Part shown: positions 1 through 9,002 of the stretch, piece after piece
How the letters are laid out: every line of letters begins with the position of its first letter
How positions within the stretch are numbered: position 1 is the first letter of the stretch
Assembly (NCBI GenBank): GCA_947371645.1
Contig: CANBQJ010000068.1
Coordinates: 1 to 16,557, forward strand
Direction of reading: 5' to 3'
Length of the DNA: 16,557 nt
From: Burkholderiales bacterium
GTDB lineage: Bacteria; Pseudomonadota; Gammaproteobacteria; Burkholderiales; Burkholderiaceae
Position numbers and translations under genes: made by a program
Notes under the pieces: generated by a model
Told to the model about the DNA's origin: nothing
Database searches by the model: none
Seen by the model: only the letters and a program-made list of their open reading frames with translations

Positions 1-885
1 GGCAATGCCGTCGAGAGCGTGTTCATCCCCGAAGACGACCGGGGCACGCTGTGCGTGTCCTCCCAGGCGGGTTGCGCCGTGGGCTGTCGCTTCTGCTCCA
101 CCGGACACCAGGGCTTCAGCCGCAACCTCAGCACCGGCGAGATCCTCGCGCAACTGTGGTTTGCCGAGCACACCCTGCGAAAGCGTTTCAACACGTCAGA
201 ACGTGTCATCAGCAACGTCGTGATGATGGGCATGGGCGAGCCGCTGCAAAACTACAGCGCGCTGGTGCCCGCGCTCAAGGTCATGCTGGATGACCACGGC
301 TATGGCCTGTCGCGCCGCCGCGTCACCGTGTCCACCTCTGGCGTGGTGCCCATGATCGAGCGCCTGCAGCACGACTGCCCCGTGGCGCTGGCCGTGTCGC
401 TGCACGCCCCCACGGACGCCCTGCGCGACGAGCTGGTGCCCATCAACCGCAAGTACCCGATCGACGAGCTGATCGGCGCCTGCCAGGCCTACCTGACGGC
501 CGCGCCGCGCGACTTCATCACCTTCGAGTACTGCATGCTCGACGGCGTCAACGACACCGACGAGCACGCCGATGCCTTGATCGCCCTGGTCCAGAACCGC
601 ATCCATTGCAAGTTCAACCTCATCCCCTTCAACCCTTTCCCGCAGTCTGGGCTGAAGCGCTCAGACCTGGCGCGGGTGCAGGTGTTCGCGCGGCGCCTCG
701 CCGATGCGGGCATCATCACCACCGTGCGCAAGACCCGTGGTGACGACATCGACGCCGCCTGTGGCCAGTTGGCTGGCGAGGTGCAAGACCGCACCAATGC
801 CCAGGCGCGCATGCTGCGCCAGCCGGTTGTTGTGAAATTCGTCCCTCAACCGGTTTCGCCCCCCTCGGATGGGCAGCAAGGCTGA
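1..885 (+). CDS. rlmN: Dual-specificity RNA methyltransferase RlmN, 5'-truncated by the window edge
   Basis: This is a radical-SAM enzyme that methylates C2 of an adenine in 23S rRNA (A2503 in E. coli) and of A37 in some tRNAs. The reading frame is open from base 1, so the true start is outside the window. By comparison with the 384-residue E. coli protein about 100 N-terminal residues are missing. The CxxxCxxC iron-sulfur motif is encoded at 73-96 (Cys at 73, 85 and 94). The cysteine codon at 52-54 (context TLCVSS) matches catalytic Cys118 of E. coli, and the one at 760-762 (DAACGQL) matches the methyl-carrying Cys355. The GMGEP motif is at about 230-244. All catalytic residues visible here are intact. 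The end is a TGA at 883-885, after a short Pro/Ser-rich tail. It precedes pilW by 82 bases, as in many Proteobacteria. The identification is very secure; only the start is unknown. Confidence 0.97.
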   Translation, partial: GNAVESVFIPEDDRGTLCVSSQAGCAVGCRFCSTGHQGFSRNLSTGEILAQLWFAEHTLRKRFNTSERVISNVVMMGMGEPLQNYSALVPALKVMLDDHGYGLSRRRVTVSTSGVVPMIERLQHDCPVALAVSLHAPTDALRDELVPINRKYPIDELIGACQAYLTAAPRDFITFEYCMLDGVNDTDEHADALIALVQNRIHCKFNLIPFNPFPQSGLKRSDLARVQVFARRLADAGIITTVRKTRGDDIDAACGQLAGEVQDRTNAQARMLRQPVVVKFVPQPVSPPSDGQQG

Positions 886-954
886 TACAAGCGCCTGTGA
901 CCAAGCCCGTACACTTCTGCGTTGAACGCTGCATCTGCAGTTCCGAATTTGAGT

Positions 955-958
955 GGAG
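955..958 (+). promoter_or_regulatory. Shine-Dalgarno that sets the pilW start
   Basis: GGAG lies 9 bases before the ATG at 968. It favours that ATG over the in-frame GTG at 953, which overlaps the purine tract itself and would place five extra residues before the signal peptide. Confidence 0.6.
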
Positions 959-967
959 ACTTCTGGC

Positions 968-1807
968 ATGACATGGCGCCTAGCGGTAGCCCGGCTGGTA
1001 TGGGCCTGCATCGCGGCAGGAAGCCTGATGACGGTACTGGGAGGCTGCGCCTCGCCCTCGGGCGGCAACTGGCGTCAGCAGTCAGCTCAGGCCGGCCCCA
1101 GCGACCTCGTCACCCAGTCGGATGAAAACGAGTTGCGCAAGCGCGCACGCATCCGTCTGGAGCTGGCCTCCACCTATTTCACCCAGGCCCAGTACACCAC
1201 TGCGCTGGACGAAATCAAACAGGCCTTGACCATCGACCCGACCCTGGCCGCGGCGGTGGAACTGCGTGCCCTGATCTATGACGCGATGGACGACCATCCG
1301 CGTGCAGAGGACGCCTACAAACACGCGCTGAGCCTGGACCCGAACAACGCCAGCGTGCTGCACAACTATGGCTGGTACCTGTGCCGCCGCAAGGATTTTG
1401 TGCGAGCGGACGCCTTGTTCGAGCGGGCGGCCAACCAGCCCTTGTCGCCCACGACGACCAAGTCGCTGCTGGCGCGGGGCGTGTGCCAGATCAATGCAGG
1501 GCAATGGCCAGAGGCGGAAAAATCGCTGGCCAAGTCCTATGAGCTGGACCCGGCCAACCCTGCGACCGCCTACAACCTGTCGGCCGTGCTGTTTCGCAAG
1601 GGTGAACTGGAGCGCGCCCGCTTCTACATCCGCCGGGTGAACGCCAGCCAGGCACAAGCCACGGCCGAGTCCCTGTGGCTGGCCACGCGCATCGAGCACA
1701 AACTGGACAACCCGGCAGGGCGAGACGAGTTCGGCGCCCAGTTGCGCAGTCGCTTTGGTGGCAGCCGCGAGGCCAACCTGTTCGAACTGGGGCGCTTCGA
1801 TGAGTGA
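968..1807 (+). CDS. pilW: Type IV pilus biogenesis/stability TPR lipoprotein PilW (PilF)
   Basis: This is an outer-membrane pilotin-like lipoprotein (PilW in Neisseria, PilF in Pseudomonas) that helps assemble the PilQ secretin and stabilise type IV pili. The 279-residue product starts with a lipoprotein signal: basic start, hydrophobic stretch at residues 8-23, then LGGC with Cys27 as the predicted lipidated residue. Five TPR-like helical hairpins follow at about residues 61-91, 95-125, 128-158, 164-195 and 198-228, several ending in the usual DP. The position between rlmN and rodZ is the conserved pilF/pilW position. The last codons overlap the rodZ start by 8 bases, suggesting coupled translation. 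I chose ATG 968 because of the GGAG upstream and the good signal peptide. The family call rests on TPRs, lipobox and context, so it is strong, but pilus function in this organism is inferred. Confidence 0.92.
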   Translation: MTWRLAVARLVWACIAAGSLMTVLGGCASPSGGNWRQQSAQAGPSDLVTQSDENELRKRARIRLELASTYFTQAQYTTALDEIKQALTIDPTLAAAVELRALIYDAMDDHPRAEDAYKHALSLDPNNASVLHNYGWYLCRRKDFVRADALFERAANQPLSPTTTKSLLARGVCQINAGQWPEAEKSLAKSYELDPANPATAYNLSAVLFRKGELERARFYIRRVNASQAQATAESLWLATRIEHKLDNPAGRDEFGAQLRSRFGGSREANLFELGRFDE

Positions 1808-2885
1808 GCCGACCCAGGAAGGGCTGGGCCCTCTGTTCAATGCCCCCGATGCCAGCAACCAGGGGCCAGGTGAATTGCTCCGGCGCGCCCGCGAGGCCCA
1901 GCGCATCAGCATCGAAGTGATGGCGGCCAAGATCAAGGTGTCGGTCAGCAAGCTGGAGGCGCTGGAGTCCGGCCGGTTTGACCAGTTGCCCGATGCCAAC
2001 TTCACCCGTGCCCTGGCCATGACCTTGTGCCGCGCGCTCAAGATCGACCCCAGTCCTGTGCTTGCTGGCATGCCTGCCGCCAGACCAGCGACCTTGTTCT
2101 CGGAGGTGCCCCCGCTGAACCAGCCCTTCAAGGCATCGCGGGCCCGCATGGCCTTGTTTGACCACTCTTCGTCGGTGGACTGGTCTGCATTCCTCAAACC
2201 CCAGTGGGTGGCGCCGGCCTTGCTGCTGCTGGCGGCCGTGGTGCTTTATGTGGTGCCTGGCTCGTCGGAATGGCCTGGTGAGGCTCAGGCCTGGTGGCGA
2301 AGCCATCAGGCTCAGGCGGTCGCGGCACCAGACCAGGCTGCGAGCGGTGCCGACGTTGTGGCATCTGCGCCCACCACGTCGCAGTCCGTAGACGCCAGTG
2401 GTGTGGCCGAGACCTTGGCATCTGCTTCCAACGCCGACGCCAACGCCGCGTCTGGCGTGCCTGCTGCAGCATCTGCGCCCGCACTCAACGCCAACGGGAC
2501 GATGCAGCTCAAACTGGACTCGGCAGATGCGGCCAGTGCTGCGGCCCAATCGGTCGCCCCCCCACCCGCCGCCGCAGTGGCCTCCGTGAGCCCTGCGACG
2601 CCGGCTGCCCCGCTTCCGCCAGTGGCCGCGCCCGCAGCGCCGGCCCCCAACAGCCTGCTCAGCATGCGCGCCCGCGAAGCCACCTGGGTCGAAGTCAAGG
2701 ACGCCCAGGGCAATCGCCTCCTGGGGCGCCTCATCCAGCGTGACGAATCCGTGGACCTCTCTGTTGCGCCGCCCCTGACCCTGCGCGTCGGCAACGCCGG
2801 TGGCCTGCAATTGAGCTTCAAGGGTCAGCCGGTGGACCTGGTGCCCTACACGCGCAACAACATCGCGCGCCTTGAGTTGAAATGA
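1800..2885 (+). CDS. rodZ: Cell-shape scaffold protein RodZ (HTH, one membrane segment, DUF4115)
   Basis: This bitopic inner-membrane protein links cytoplasmic MreB filaments to the wall-elongation machinery. The 361-residue product has an N-terminal helix-turn-helix of the Xre/HTH_25 type at about residues 24-89, a single membrane span at about 136-153, and a long Ala/Ser/Pro-rich periplasmic linker at about 170-283. A C-terminal beta-rich domain of the DUF4115 type follows at about 284-361. This is the standard RodZ architecture. The ATG at 1800 lies inside the end of pilW and has a GGGG tract 7 bases upstream; an earlier in-frame GTG at 1755 would add 15 residues that do not look like RodZ. 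The stop overlaps the ispG start as ATGA. The linker holds three copies of an Ala-Ser-Ala unit encoded by the same octamer. Function is by homology and context, with high confidence. Confidence 0.95.
   Translation: MSEPTQEGLGPLFNAPDASNQGPGELLRRAREAQRISIEVMAAKIKVSVSKLEALESGRFDQLPDANFTRALAMTLCRALKIDPSPVLAGMPAARPATLFSEVPPLNQPFKASRARMALFDHSSSVDWSAFLKPQWVAPALLLLAAVVLYVVPGSSEWPGEAQAWWRSHQAQAVAAPDQAASGADVVASAPTTSQSVDASGVAETLASASNADANAASGVPAAASAPALNANGTMQLKLDSADAASAAAQSVAPPPAAAVASVSPATPAAPLPPVAAPAAPAPNSLLSMRAREATWVEVKDAQGNRLLGRLIQRDESVDLSVAPPLTLRVGNAGGLQLSFKGQPVDLVPYTRNNIARLELK
2361..2476 (+). repeat. Repeated octamer in the RodZ linker coding region
   Basis: GCATCTGC occurs in the same reading phase at 2361, 2418 and 2469, each time encoding Ala-Ser-Ala. 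The spacings are 57 and 51 bases. This is low-complexity linker expansion inside rodZ, not an independent element. Confidence 0.5.
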
Positions 2886-4156
2886 GCCTCGAACACTGCA
2901 CCCTCATCGACGTGGCCAGGCCTGCGTCGCACCGTTCCTTGCAGGCCCGCGTGGTCTGGGGACAGCGCGTGGTGACCATCGGCGGCGGCGCGCCCGTGTG
3001 CGTGCAGTCCATGACCAACACCGACACGGTGGACGTCATCGGCACCGCCATCCAGGTGAAAGAACTGGCCCTGGCCGGCTCCGAGCTGGTGCGCATCACG
3101 GTGAACACGCCCGAGGCCGCCGAAGCGGTTCCCCACATCCGCGAGCAGCTCGACCGCATGGGCATCGACGTGCCGCTGGTGGGTGACTTCCACTACAACG
3201 GCCACCGCCTGCTGTCCGAGCACCCGGCCTGCGCCGAGGCCTTGTCCAAGTACCGCATCAACCCGGGCAACGTGGGCAAGGGCGACAAAAAGGACCGCCA
3301 GTTCGCCCAGATGATCGAGGCCGCGCTGCGCTACGACAAGCCGGTGCGCATCGGTGTGAACTGGGGCAGCCTGGACCAGGATCTGCTGGCGTCCCTCATG
3401 GACGAGAACGCCCGTTCAGCCGACCCGTGGACCGCGCAGCAGGTCATGTACCAGGCGCTGATCAGCTCGGCGCTGCAGTCTGCCCAGCTCGCCGTCGAAC
3501 TGGGCATGCGCCCCGAGCAGGTCATCCTGTCGTGCAAGGTCAGCGGCGTGCAGGACCTCATCAGCGTCTACCGTGGCCTGGCCGCGCGATGTGAGCACCC
3601 GCTGCACCTGGGGCTGACGGAGGCCGGCATGGGCACCAAGGGCACCGTGGCTTCTGCCACCGCGCTGGCCATCCTGCTGCAAGAGGGCATTGGCGACACC
3701 ATCCGCGTGTCGCTCACGCCGCAGCCGGGCGAGTCGCGCACGCAGGAAGTCGTGGTGGCGCTTGAAATCCTGCAGGCCCTGGGCCTGCGCACCTTCGTGC
3801 CCAGCGTCACCGCCTGCCCGGGCTGTGGCCGCACCACCAGCACCACCTTCCAGGAGCTGGCCAAAAACATCGACGACCACCTGCGCGCCCAGATGCCCGT
3901 CTGGCGCACCCGCTACCCCGGCGTCGAGACGCTCAAGGTGGCCGTCATGGGTTGCATCGTCAACGGCCCGGGTGAGAGCAAGCATGCCGACATCGGCATC
4001 AGCCTGCCGGGCACCGGCGAAAGCCCGGCCGCACCCGTGTTCATCGACGGCGAAAAGGCCCTGACCCTGCGCGGCGAGCACATCGCCGACGAGTTCATGG
4101 CCCTGGTGCAAACCTACATCGAGCGTCGCTTTGGTGCCGGTGCCCCGCAGGCTTGA
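2882..4156 (+). CDS. ispG: 4-hydroxy-3-methylbut-2-en-1-yl diphosphate synthase IspG (GcpE)
   Basis: This 4Fe-4S enzyme of the MEP pathway reduces methylerythritol cyclodiphosphate to HMBPP, supplying precursors for undecaprenyl phosphate, quinones and other isoprenoids. The 424-residue product is longer than E. coli IspG (372), which is usual for this group. It has the N-terminal TIM-barrel half (VQSMTNTDT near residues 41-49, RINPGN near 125-130). The C-terminal cluster domain has ligands Cys312 and Cys315 (ACPGCGR) and Cys358 ([10 protein letters not shown]), with Glu365 equivalent to the fourth ligand/catalytic Glu. The ATG at 2882 shares an ATGA with the rodZ stop, so translation is probably coupled. 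There is no strong Shine-Dalgarno, as expected for coupling. A long open frame on the opposite strand over this gene is a GC-driven shadow. Confidence 0.97.
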   Translation: MSLEHCTLIDVARPASHRSLQARVVWGQRVVTIGGGAPVCVQSMTNTDTVDVIGTAIQVKELALAGSELVRITVNTPEAAEAVPHIREQLDRMGIDVPLVGDFHYNGHRLLSEHPACAEALSKYRINPGNVGKGDKKDRQFAQMIEAALRYDKPVRIGVNWGSLDQDLLASLMDENARSADPWTAQQVMYQALISSALQSAQLAVELGMRPEQVILSCKVSGVQDLISVYRGLAARCEHPLHLGLTEAGMGTKGTVASATALAILLQEGIGDTIRVSLTPQPGESRTQEVVVALEILQALGLRTFVPSVTACPGCGRTTSTTFQELAKNIDDHLRAQMPVWRTRYPGVETLKVAVMGCIVNGPGESKHADIGISLPGTGESPAAPVFIDGEKALTLRGEHIADEFMALVQTYIERRFGAGAPQA

Positions 4157-4210
4157 GCCCGGGCATCGTCCCATCGCCACCCAACAAAACAACAAGACCA
4201 GACACTTCAC

Positions 4211-5503
4211 ATGGCCGAACAGCTCAAAGCCATCAAAGGCATGAACGACATCCTGCCGCCGGAATCGGCGCGCTGGGAATGGCTGGAAGACAAGGTGAGG
4301 GCGCTGATGCGCCGCTACGGCTTCCACAACATGCGCACGCCCATCGTTGAGCCCACGGCCCTGTTCGTGCGCGGCCTGGGCGAGGTGACCGACATCGTCG
4401 AGAAGGAGATGTACTCTTTCACCGACAGCCTCAATGGCGACCACCTCACGCTGCGCCCGGAAGGCACGGCTGGCGCCGTGCGCGCCATCAACGAGCACAG
4501 CTTCCTGTACGAAGGCGGCAAGCGCCTGTACTACATCGGCCCGATGTTCCGCCACGAGCGCCCCCAGAAGGGCCGCTACCGCCAGTTCCACCAGGTGGGC
4601 GCCGAGGTGCTGGGCTTTGCCGGCCCCGATGTGGACGCCGAGCTCATCCTGATGACCGCCACCCTGTGGCGGGACCTGGGTCTGAACGTGGGCACCGACG
4701 TCAAGCTGCAGCTCAACAGCCTGGGTCAGCCCGACGAACGCAACGCCCACCGCGAGGCCTTGATCCAGCACCTGGAAGCCCACGCCGACCTGTTGGACGA
4801 AGATGGCAAGCGCCGCCTGCACACCAACCCGCTGCGCATCCTGGACACCAAGAACCCGGCCATGCAGCCGGTGGTCGAAGCGGCGCCCAAGCTGATCGAT
4901 TTTTTGGGTGAAGCCTCGCTGGCGCACTTCCTGGCCGTGCAGCAGGTGCTGACCGCTGCGGGCGTGCCCTTCGAGCTCAACCCGCGCCTGGTGCGCGGCA
5001 TGGACTACTACAACCTCACCGTCTTCGAGTGGGTGACCGAGCGCCTGGGTGCACAGGGCACCGTCTGTGGCGGCGGCCGCTACGACGGCCTGGTCGAGCA
5101 GTTGGGCGGCAAACCCGCGCCGGCCGTGGGCTGGGGCCTGGGCATGGAGCGCCTCCTCCTGCTGCTGGAAGAGGTGGGCGTGGCCCCGCCGCCCGTGGCG
5201 CCAGATGCCTTTGCCGTGGTGTTTGCCGGCACGCCGCTGGCCACCGTCATGGTGACGCTCGAAGCCCTGCGTGCCCAAGGGGTGAGCGTGGTGCTCAACC
5301 CCGCCGGCAAGGATGGCCCGGCCAGCCCCAAATCTCAGTTCAAGAAGGCCGACGCCAGTGGCGCCCGCTTCGCCCTGGTGTTCGCGCCCGACGAGCTGGC
5401 TCAAGGGCAGCTGGCGGTCAAGCCACTGCGCGATGGCGGTGAACAAGCCCTTCACCCCCTGGCAGAAGTGGCCAGTTGGGCCGGCGGCCTGCGCCAGCCC
5501 TGA
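4211..5503 (+). CDS. hisS: Histidyl-tRNA synthetase
   Basis: This class II synthetase charges tRNA-His. The 430-residue product has motif 2 at about residues 113-131 ([16 protein letters not shown]), the histidine-binding RGMDYYN at 262-268, GGGRYDGL at 287-294, motif 3 [10 protein letters not shown] at 307-316, and a C-terminal alpha/beta anticodon-binding domain from about 332 to the end. Length and order match the family. ATG 4211 gives the usual N-terminus ([10 protein letters not shown]). The 54-base gap after ispG ends in a C/A-rich, G-poor leader (about 4180-4210) with no clear Shine-Dalgarno. ispG-hisS adjacency is conserved in gamma- and betaproteobacteria. Its diverged paralogue hisZ lies about 7.7 kb downstream in the same run. 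Identification is very secure. Confidence 0.98.
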   Translation: MAEQLKAIKGMNDILPPESARWEWLEDKVRALMRRYGFHNMRTPIVEPTALFVRGLGEVTDIVEKEMYSFTDSLNGDHLTLRPEGTAGAVRAINEHSFLYEGGKRLYYIGPMFRHERPQKGRYRQFHQVGAEVLGFAGPDVDAELILMTATLWRDLGLNVGTDVKLQLNSLGQPDERNAHREALIQHLEAHADLLDEDGKRRLHTNPLRILDTKNPAMQPVVEAAPKLIDFLGEASLAHFLAVQQVLTAAGVPFELNPRLVRGMDYYNLTVFEWVTERLGAQGTVCGGGRYDGLVEQLGGKPAPAVGWGLGMERLLLLLEEVGVAPPPVAPDAFAVVFAGTPLATVMVTLEALRAQGVSVVLNPAGKDGPASPKSQFKKADASGARFALVFAPDELAQGQLAVKPLRDGGEQALHPLAEVASWAGGLRQP

Positions 5504-5530
5504 GACCTGCGCGCCACGGCCGCAGCCAGC

Positions 5531-5562
5531 TTCACAGTGCTGCGGTCCGGCTCGGTCATAAT
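5531..5562 (+). promoter_or_regulatory. Weak candidate promoter before yfgM
   Basis: A CATAAT box at 5557-5562 resembles a sigma-70 -10 element, and TTCACA at 5531-5536 matches five of six -35 positions. The 20-base spacer is longer than usual, so this is only a possibility. It lies in the 97-base hisS/yfgM gap, one of the longer gaps in the run. Confidence 0.3.
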
Positions 5563-5600
5563 CCCCACCTCTCTCATCACCCCCAACAAGGCAGCGCGTC

Positions 5601-6317
5601 ATGGCCACCTACGACCTGGAACAGCAGGAGCAGCTCGACCAGCTGAAAGCTTTCTGGAAGCAATACGGCAACCTGATCACCTGGTTGCTGGTGGCTGCCC
5701 TGGGTGCCTATGCCGCCTGGACGGGCTACCTGTACTGGCAGCAGCAGCGCGCCCAAGGTGCGGGCGGACTCTACGAAGAGCTGGACCGTGCGGCCACGGC
5801 CGGCGATGGCGCCAAGGTCAACCAGGCCTTTGCCGACTTGCGGGACAAGTACGCAGGCACCACCTTTGCCGAACATGGTGCCTTGCTGGCCGCCCGCTCC
5901 GCGGTGGACCGCAAGAAGCTCGACGAGGCCACCGCCGACCTGCAATGGCTGGTCAAGGAAGGCAAGAGCGCCGACCTGGTCGCCGTGGCCCGCCTGCGCC
6001 TGGCCGGCGTGTTGATGGACAACAAGCAGTACGACGAGGCCCTCAAGGCCGTGTCGGCAGAGTTGCCCGCTGAATATGCCGCCGCTGCGGCCGACCGCAA
6101 GGGCGACATCCTCTACGCGCTGAACAAGAAGGACGAAGCCGGCAAGGCCTACCTCGTGGCCTACAAGGGCCTGGGTGAAGAGCTTGAGTACCGCCGCTTT
6201 GTCGAAGGCAAGCTGACCGCGCTGGGTCTTGCCCCCGAGCACGGCGCCAACACCGTGTCGCCCTTGGCCCAGGGTCTGCCGGTCGGCTTGCCGCCTGGCC
6301 TGGCCCCGGCCCGCTGA
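5601..6317 (+). CDS. yfgM: YfgM-family membrane-anchored TPR protein
   Basis: In E. coli YfgM is an inner-membrane protein that associates with SecYEG and periplasmic chaperones such as PpiD. The 238-residue product has a short cytoplasmic N-terminus rich in Gln/Glu, one membrane span at about residues 24-46 and a periplasmic TPR-like helical domain (TPR_21 type). A Pro/Leu/Gly-rich tail covers about the last 18 residues. Topology, length and position between hisS and bamB all match YfgM. ATG 5601 has AAGG 9 bases upstream. The next gene, bamB, starts 68 bases after its stop. YfgM and BamB both handle secreted or outer-membrane proteins, so co-expression makes sense. Family assignment is strong; the interaction with Sec here is inferred. 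Confidence 0.9.
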   Translation: MATYDLEQQEQLDQLKAFWKQYGNLITWLLVAALGAYAAWTGYLYWQQQRAQGAGGLYEELDRAATAGDGAKVNQAFADLRDKYAGTTFAEHGALLAARSAVDRKKLDEATADLQWLVKEGKSADLVAVARLRLAGVLMDNKQYDEALKAVSAELPAEYAAAAADRKGDILYALNKKDEAGKAYLVAYKGLGEELEYRRFVEGKLTALGLAPEHGANTVSPLAQGLPVGLPPGLAPAR

Positions 6318-6369
6318 CCGGCCCCGACCGGGTCGGCCCTCTACGCGCTGACACCCCTGCGCCGTCACC

Positions 6370-6382
6370 CCGAGCACCTCGG
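6370..6382 (+). promoter_or_regulatory. Small hairpin over the bamB ribosome-binding region
   Basis: CCGAG at 6370-6374 and CTCGG at 6378-6382 form a perfect 5-bp stem with a 3-base loop, ending three bases before the bamB ATG. No other Shine-Dalgarno is visible, so the structure could limit initiation. The role is inference. Confidence 0.35.
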
Positions 6383-6385
6383 CAC

Positions 6386-7534
6386 ATGAGCCTGACATCC
6401 CGTTTTCCCCTCGTCCTGCGCCGCGCCTGCGGCCTGACACTCGCAGCCGCCGCGCTGGCCACCCTGGTCGCGTGCGGCTCCAGCAAACCCTCACCGGCGA
6501 GCCTGGAGTCCTTCAAGTCAACGGCCAAACTGTCTGTGCTGTGGTCCCAGCGTGTCGGTGCCATCGAGGGGCCGATGACCGTGGCCATCACCTCCGATGC
6601 CGTCGTGTCGGCGTCCAGTGGTGGTGAGGTTCGCGCCCTGGCGCTGGCCGATGGCCACACGCTGTGGCGCTTCGACACCAAGGCGGACCTGTCTGCGCTG
6701 CTGGGGTCGGACGGCCGCTACGTGGCGGTGGTCAGTGACAACAACGACCTGTTGGTCTACGACCAGGGCAAGCTGCTCTGGCAGGAGCGACAGAGCGGCC
6801 GTGTGATCACCGCACCGCTGATCGCGGGCGAACGCGTGTTCGTGCAAGGTGTGGACCGTGCGGTGCGCGCCTACGACGTGCTGGATGGCCGCTGGCTCTG
6901 GCAATACCAGCGGCCCGGAGGTGAGCCCCTGGCGCTGGGCACCAGCGTGGTGATGACCCCCTTCCGGGACACGCTCCTGGCCGCCCAGGGCTCGCGCCTC
7001 GTGGGGCTCGACCCCCTCAAGGGCACCGTGCGCTTCGACGTCAACGTGGGCACCCCGCGTGGCACCAACGAGGTCGAGCGCCTGGCCGATCTGGTTGGCC
7101 CCCTGACCCGCGTGGACGATGACGAAGCCTGTGTGCGGGTCTTCCAGTTGTCCGTGGCCTGCCTGGAACTCAACCGCGGCAGCGTGCGCTGGAGCCGCCC
7201 GCAAGCCGGCCAACAGGCCGTTGCGGCGAACAACCAGTGGGTGGTCGGTGCCGATGGCGCTGATCGCCTGACCGCCTGGAAGGTCGACAATGGCGACTTC
7301 GCCTGGCGTGTGGACCGCTTCACCTACCGTGGCCTGAGCGCCCCTGTGCTGTGGCGCGACATGGTGGCCGTGGCCGACCGGGATGGCTACCTGCACCTGC
7401 TCAGTGCGGCCGATGGCGGCACCGTGGCCCGCATGGAGTTGGACAGCGCCTTGGCCACCGCCCCGCGCGTCGTGCAAGACAAGCTCATTGTTGTCACGCG
7501 CAAGGGCACGGTTTACGCTCTCGCCGTCAACTGA
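6386..7534 (+). CDS. bamB: Outer membrane assembly lipoprotein BamB
   Basis: BamB is the beta-propeller lipoprotein of the BAM complex, which folds beta-barrel proteins into the outer membrane. The 382-residue product has a signal peptide with lipobox LVAC and Cys30 as the lipidated residue. Recurrent PQQ-like propeller strands follow, many ending in a Trp- or Phe-containing pattern (HTLWRFD, KLLWQE, RWLWQY, GTVRFD, SVRWSR, DFAWRV), consistent with an eight-bladed propeller. The position between yfgM and der is the conserved bamB position. ATG 6386 gives a well-formed signal peptide. The upstream 68 bases contain a small GC hairpin touching the start and no obvious promoter. The stop is at 7534 and der begins 53 bases later. 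Identification is secure. Confidence 0.96.
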   Translation: MSLTSRFPLVLRRACGLTLAAAALATLVACGSSKPSPASLESFKSTAKLSVLWSQRVGAIEGPMTVAITSDAVVSASSGGEVRALALADGHTLWRFDTKADLSALLGSDGRYVAVVSDNNDLLVYDQGKLLWQERQSGRVITAPLIAGERVFVQGVDRAVRAYDVLDGRWLWQYQRPGGEPLALGTSVVMTPFRDTLLAAQGSRLVGLDPLKGTVRFDVNVGTPRGTNEVERLADLVGPLTRVDDDEACVRVFQLSVACLELNRGSVRWSRPQAGQQAVAANNQWVVGADGADRLTAWKVDNGDFAWRVDRFTYRGLSAPVLWRDMVAVADRDGYLHLLSAADGGTVARMELDSALATAPRVVQDKLIVVTRKGTVYALAVN

Positions 7535-7587
7535 ACATTCACCTCAACAGCCGGGGCCGTGCCTCCGCTGGCACCCTTGCCTGACCC

Positions 7588-8922
7588 ATGAAACCCGTGA
7601 TCGCCCTGGTGGGCCGCCCCAATGTGGGCAAGTCCACCTTGTTCAACCGCATGACCAAGAGCCGCGATGCCATCGTGGCCGACTTCGCTGGTCTCACCCG
7701 CGACCGCCACTACGGCGAAGGGCGGCAGGGCAACCGGGAGTACATCGTCATCGACACGGGCGGTTTCGAGCCGGAATGCACGTCGGGCATCTTCAAGGAG
7801 ATGGCCAAGCAGACCCGCCAGGCCGTGGCCGAAGCCGACGCCGTGATCTTCGTGGTGGATGCCCGCAATGGCCTGTCCGCGCAAGACCACGACATCGCCC
7901 GCTTCCTGCGGACCGCGAACAAGAAGGTGATCCTGGCCGCCAACAAGGCTGAGGGCATGCAAAGCGGCCCGCAGACGGCCGAGTTCTATGAACTGGGCAT
8001 CGGCGAGCCCCTGGCGATTTCTTCGGCGCACGGGCAGGGCATCCGCAGCCTGATCGAGTTGGCGCTGGAAGACTTCCCCGAGCCGGAAGACGAGGAAGAC
8101 ATTGAAGGTGAAGAGCGGCCCATCCGCCTGGCCGTCTGCGGTCGCCCCAATGTGGGCAAGTCCACGTTGATCAACACGTGGCTGGGTGAAGAGCGCCTGG
8201 TGGCCTTCGACATGCCCGGCACCACGCGCGATGCCATCAGCGTGCCCTTCGAGCGCGACGGCAAGAAGTTCGAACTCATCGACACCGCTGGCCTGCGCCG
8301 CAAGGGCAAGGTCTTCGAGGCCATCGAGAAGTTCTCGGTGGTCAAGACCCTGCAGGCCATCTCGGACGCCAACGTCGTCTTGCTGCTGGTCGACGCCACC
8401 TTGGGCGTGTCCGAACAAGACGCCCACATCGCCGGCTTCGTGCTCGAATCCGGGCGCGCCGTGGTCATCGCCATCAACAAGTGGGACGCGGTCGACAGCT
8501 ACCAGCGCGAGATGCTGGCCCGCTCCATCGAGTCGCGTCTGGCCTTCCTGAAGTTCGCGCCCGTGCTGCACATCTCGGCCATCAAGCGCCAGGGCCTGGG
8601 CCCGGTGTGGAAGGCCATCGCCGATGCCTATTCATCGGCCACGCGCAAGATGAGCACCCCCGTGCTGACGCGCCTGCTGGCTGAGGCCGTGCAATTCCAG
8701 CAGCCCAAGCGGGCAGGGGCCTTCCGCCCGAAACTGCGTTACGCCCACCAGGGCGGCCAGAACCCGCCGGTCATCGTCGTGCACGGCAACTCGCTGGAGC
8801 ACGTCAGCGAGGCCTACAAGCGTTTTCTGGAAGGGCGATTCCGCGAGCACTTCAAGCTCACCGGCACGCCGCTGCGCATCGAGATGAAATCCTCCCAGAA
8901 CCCGTTCAACGACAAAGAGTGA
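7588..8922 (+). CDS. der: Ribosome biogenesis GTPase Der (EngA)
   Basis: Der is an essential double-GTPase needed for maturation of the 50S subunit. The 444-residue product has a first G domain with G1 GRPNVGKST at residues 9-17, G3 DTGG at 56-59 and G4 NKAE at 119-122. An acidic linker (about 164-176) follows, then a second G domain with G1 GRPNVGKST at 185-193, G3 DTAG at 232-235 and G4 NKWD at 297-300. The C-terminal KH-like domain runs from about 355 to the end. All nucleotide-binding motifs are intact. The two G1 motifs share a perfect 23-base direct repeat (7615-7637 and 8143-8165). ATG 7588 has no clear Shine-Dalgarno upstream. In E. coli der is the last gene of the bamB cluster; here hfq follows after 86 bases. 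Confidence 0.98.
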   Translation: MKPVIALVGRPNVGKSTLFNRMTKSRDAIVADFAGLTRDRHYGEGRQGNREYIVIDTGGFEPECTSGIFKEMAKQTRQAVAEADAVIFVVDARNGLSAQDHDIARFLRTANKKVILAANKAEGMQSGPQTAEFYELGIGEPLAISSAHGQGIRSLIELALEDFPEPEDEEDIEGEERPIRLAVCGRPNVGKSTLINTWLGEERLVAFDMPGTTRDAISVPFERDGKKFELIDTAGLRRKGKVFEAIEKFSVVKTLQAISDANVVLLLVDATLGVSEQDAHIAGFVLESGRAVVIAINKWDAVDSYQREMLARSIESRLAFLKFAPVLHISAIKRQGLGPVWKAIADAYSSATRKMSTPVLTRLLAEAVQFQQPKRAGAFRPKLRYAHQGGQNPPVIVVHGNSLEHVSEAYKRFLEGRFREHFKLTGTPLRIEMKSSQNPFNDKE

Positions 8923-8942
8923 GCGGGGAAATACCCACCAGC

Positions 8943-8964
8943 CACCCCCAGTGCGAGGGGAGTG
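8943..8964 (+). other. Hairpin in the der/hfq gap
   Basis: CACCCCC at 8943-8949 pairs with GGGG-A-GTG at 8957-8964 (one bulged A), giving about 7 bp with a 7-base loop. No T-tract follows, so it is not a standard intrinsic terminator. It could be a processing or pausing site at the joint between the two gene clusters. Confidence 0.35.
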
Positions 8965-8998
8965 TGTTAAGGTGACCAGTCCGAAACTTCCTCAACAC

Positions 8999-9002
8999 GG
9001 AG
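8999..9002 (+). promoter_or_regulatory. Shine-Dalgarno of hfq, supporting a GTG start
   Basis: GGAG is spaced 6 bases before the GTG at 9009. The next residues ([13 protein letters not shown]) align with the normal Hfq N-terminus, so the GTG is well supported. Confidence 0.7.

Noticed and set aside
886..967. Possible promoter for pilW around TACACT at 910-915
   Set aside because: The -10 match is only four of six and no acceptable -35 lies at a 16 to 19 base spacing.
1491..2810. A 439-codon open frame on the - strand over pilW and rodZ
   Set aside because: It is antisense to real genes, rich in Gly/Arg/His from reversed codons, and has no family motif.
3416..5608. A 730-codon open frame on the - strand over ispG and hisS
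   Set aside because: It is a mirror of GC-rich codon use in two clearly identified + strand genes, has biased low-complexity composition and no recognisable domain.
6318..6345. Inverted repeat after yfgM (CCGAC/GTCGG)
   Set aside because: Only five pairs, no T-tract and a GC-rich background make a terminator unlikely.
7513..8571. A 352-codon open frame on the - strand over der
   Set aside because: It is a shadow of der, whose GTPase motifs leave no doubt about the coding strand.
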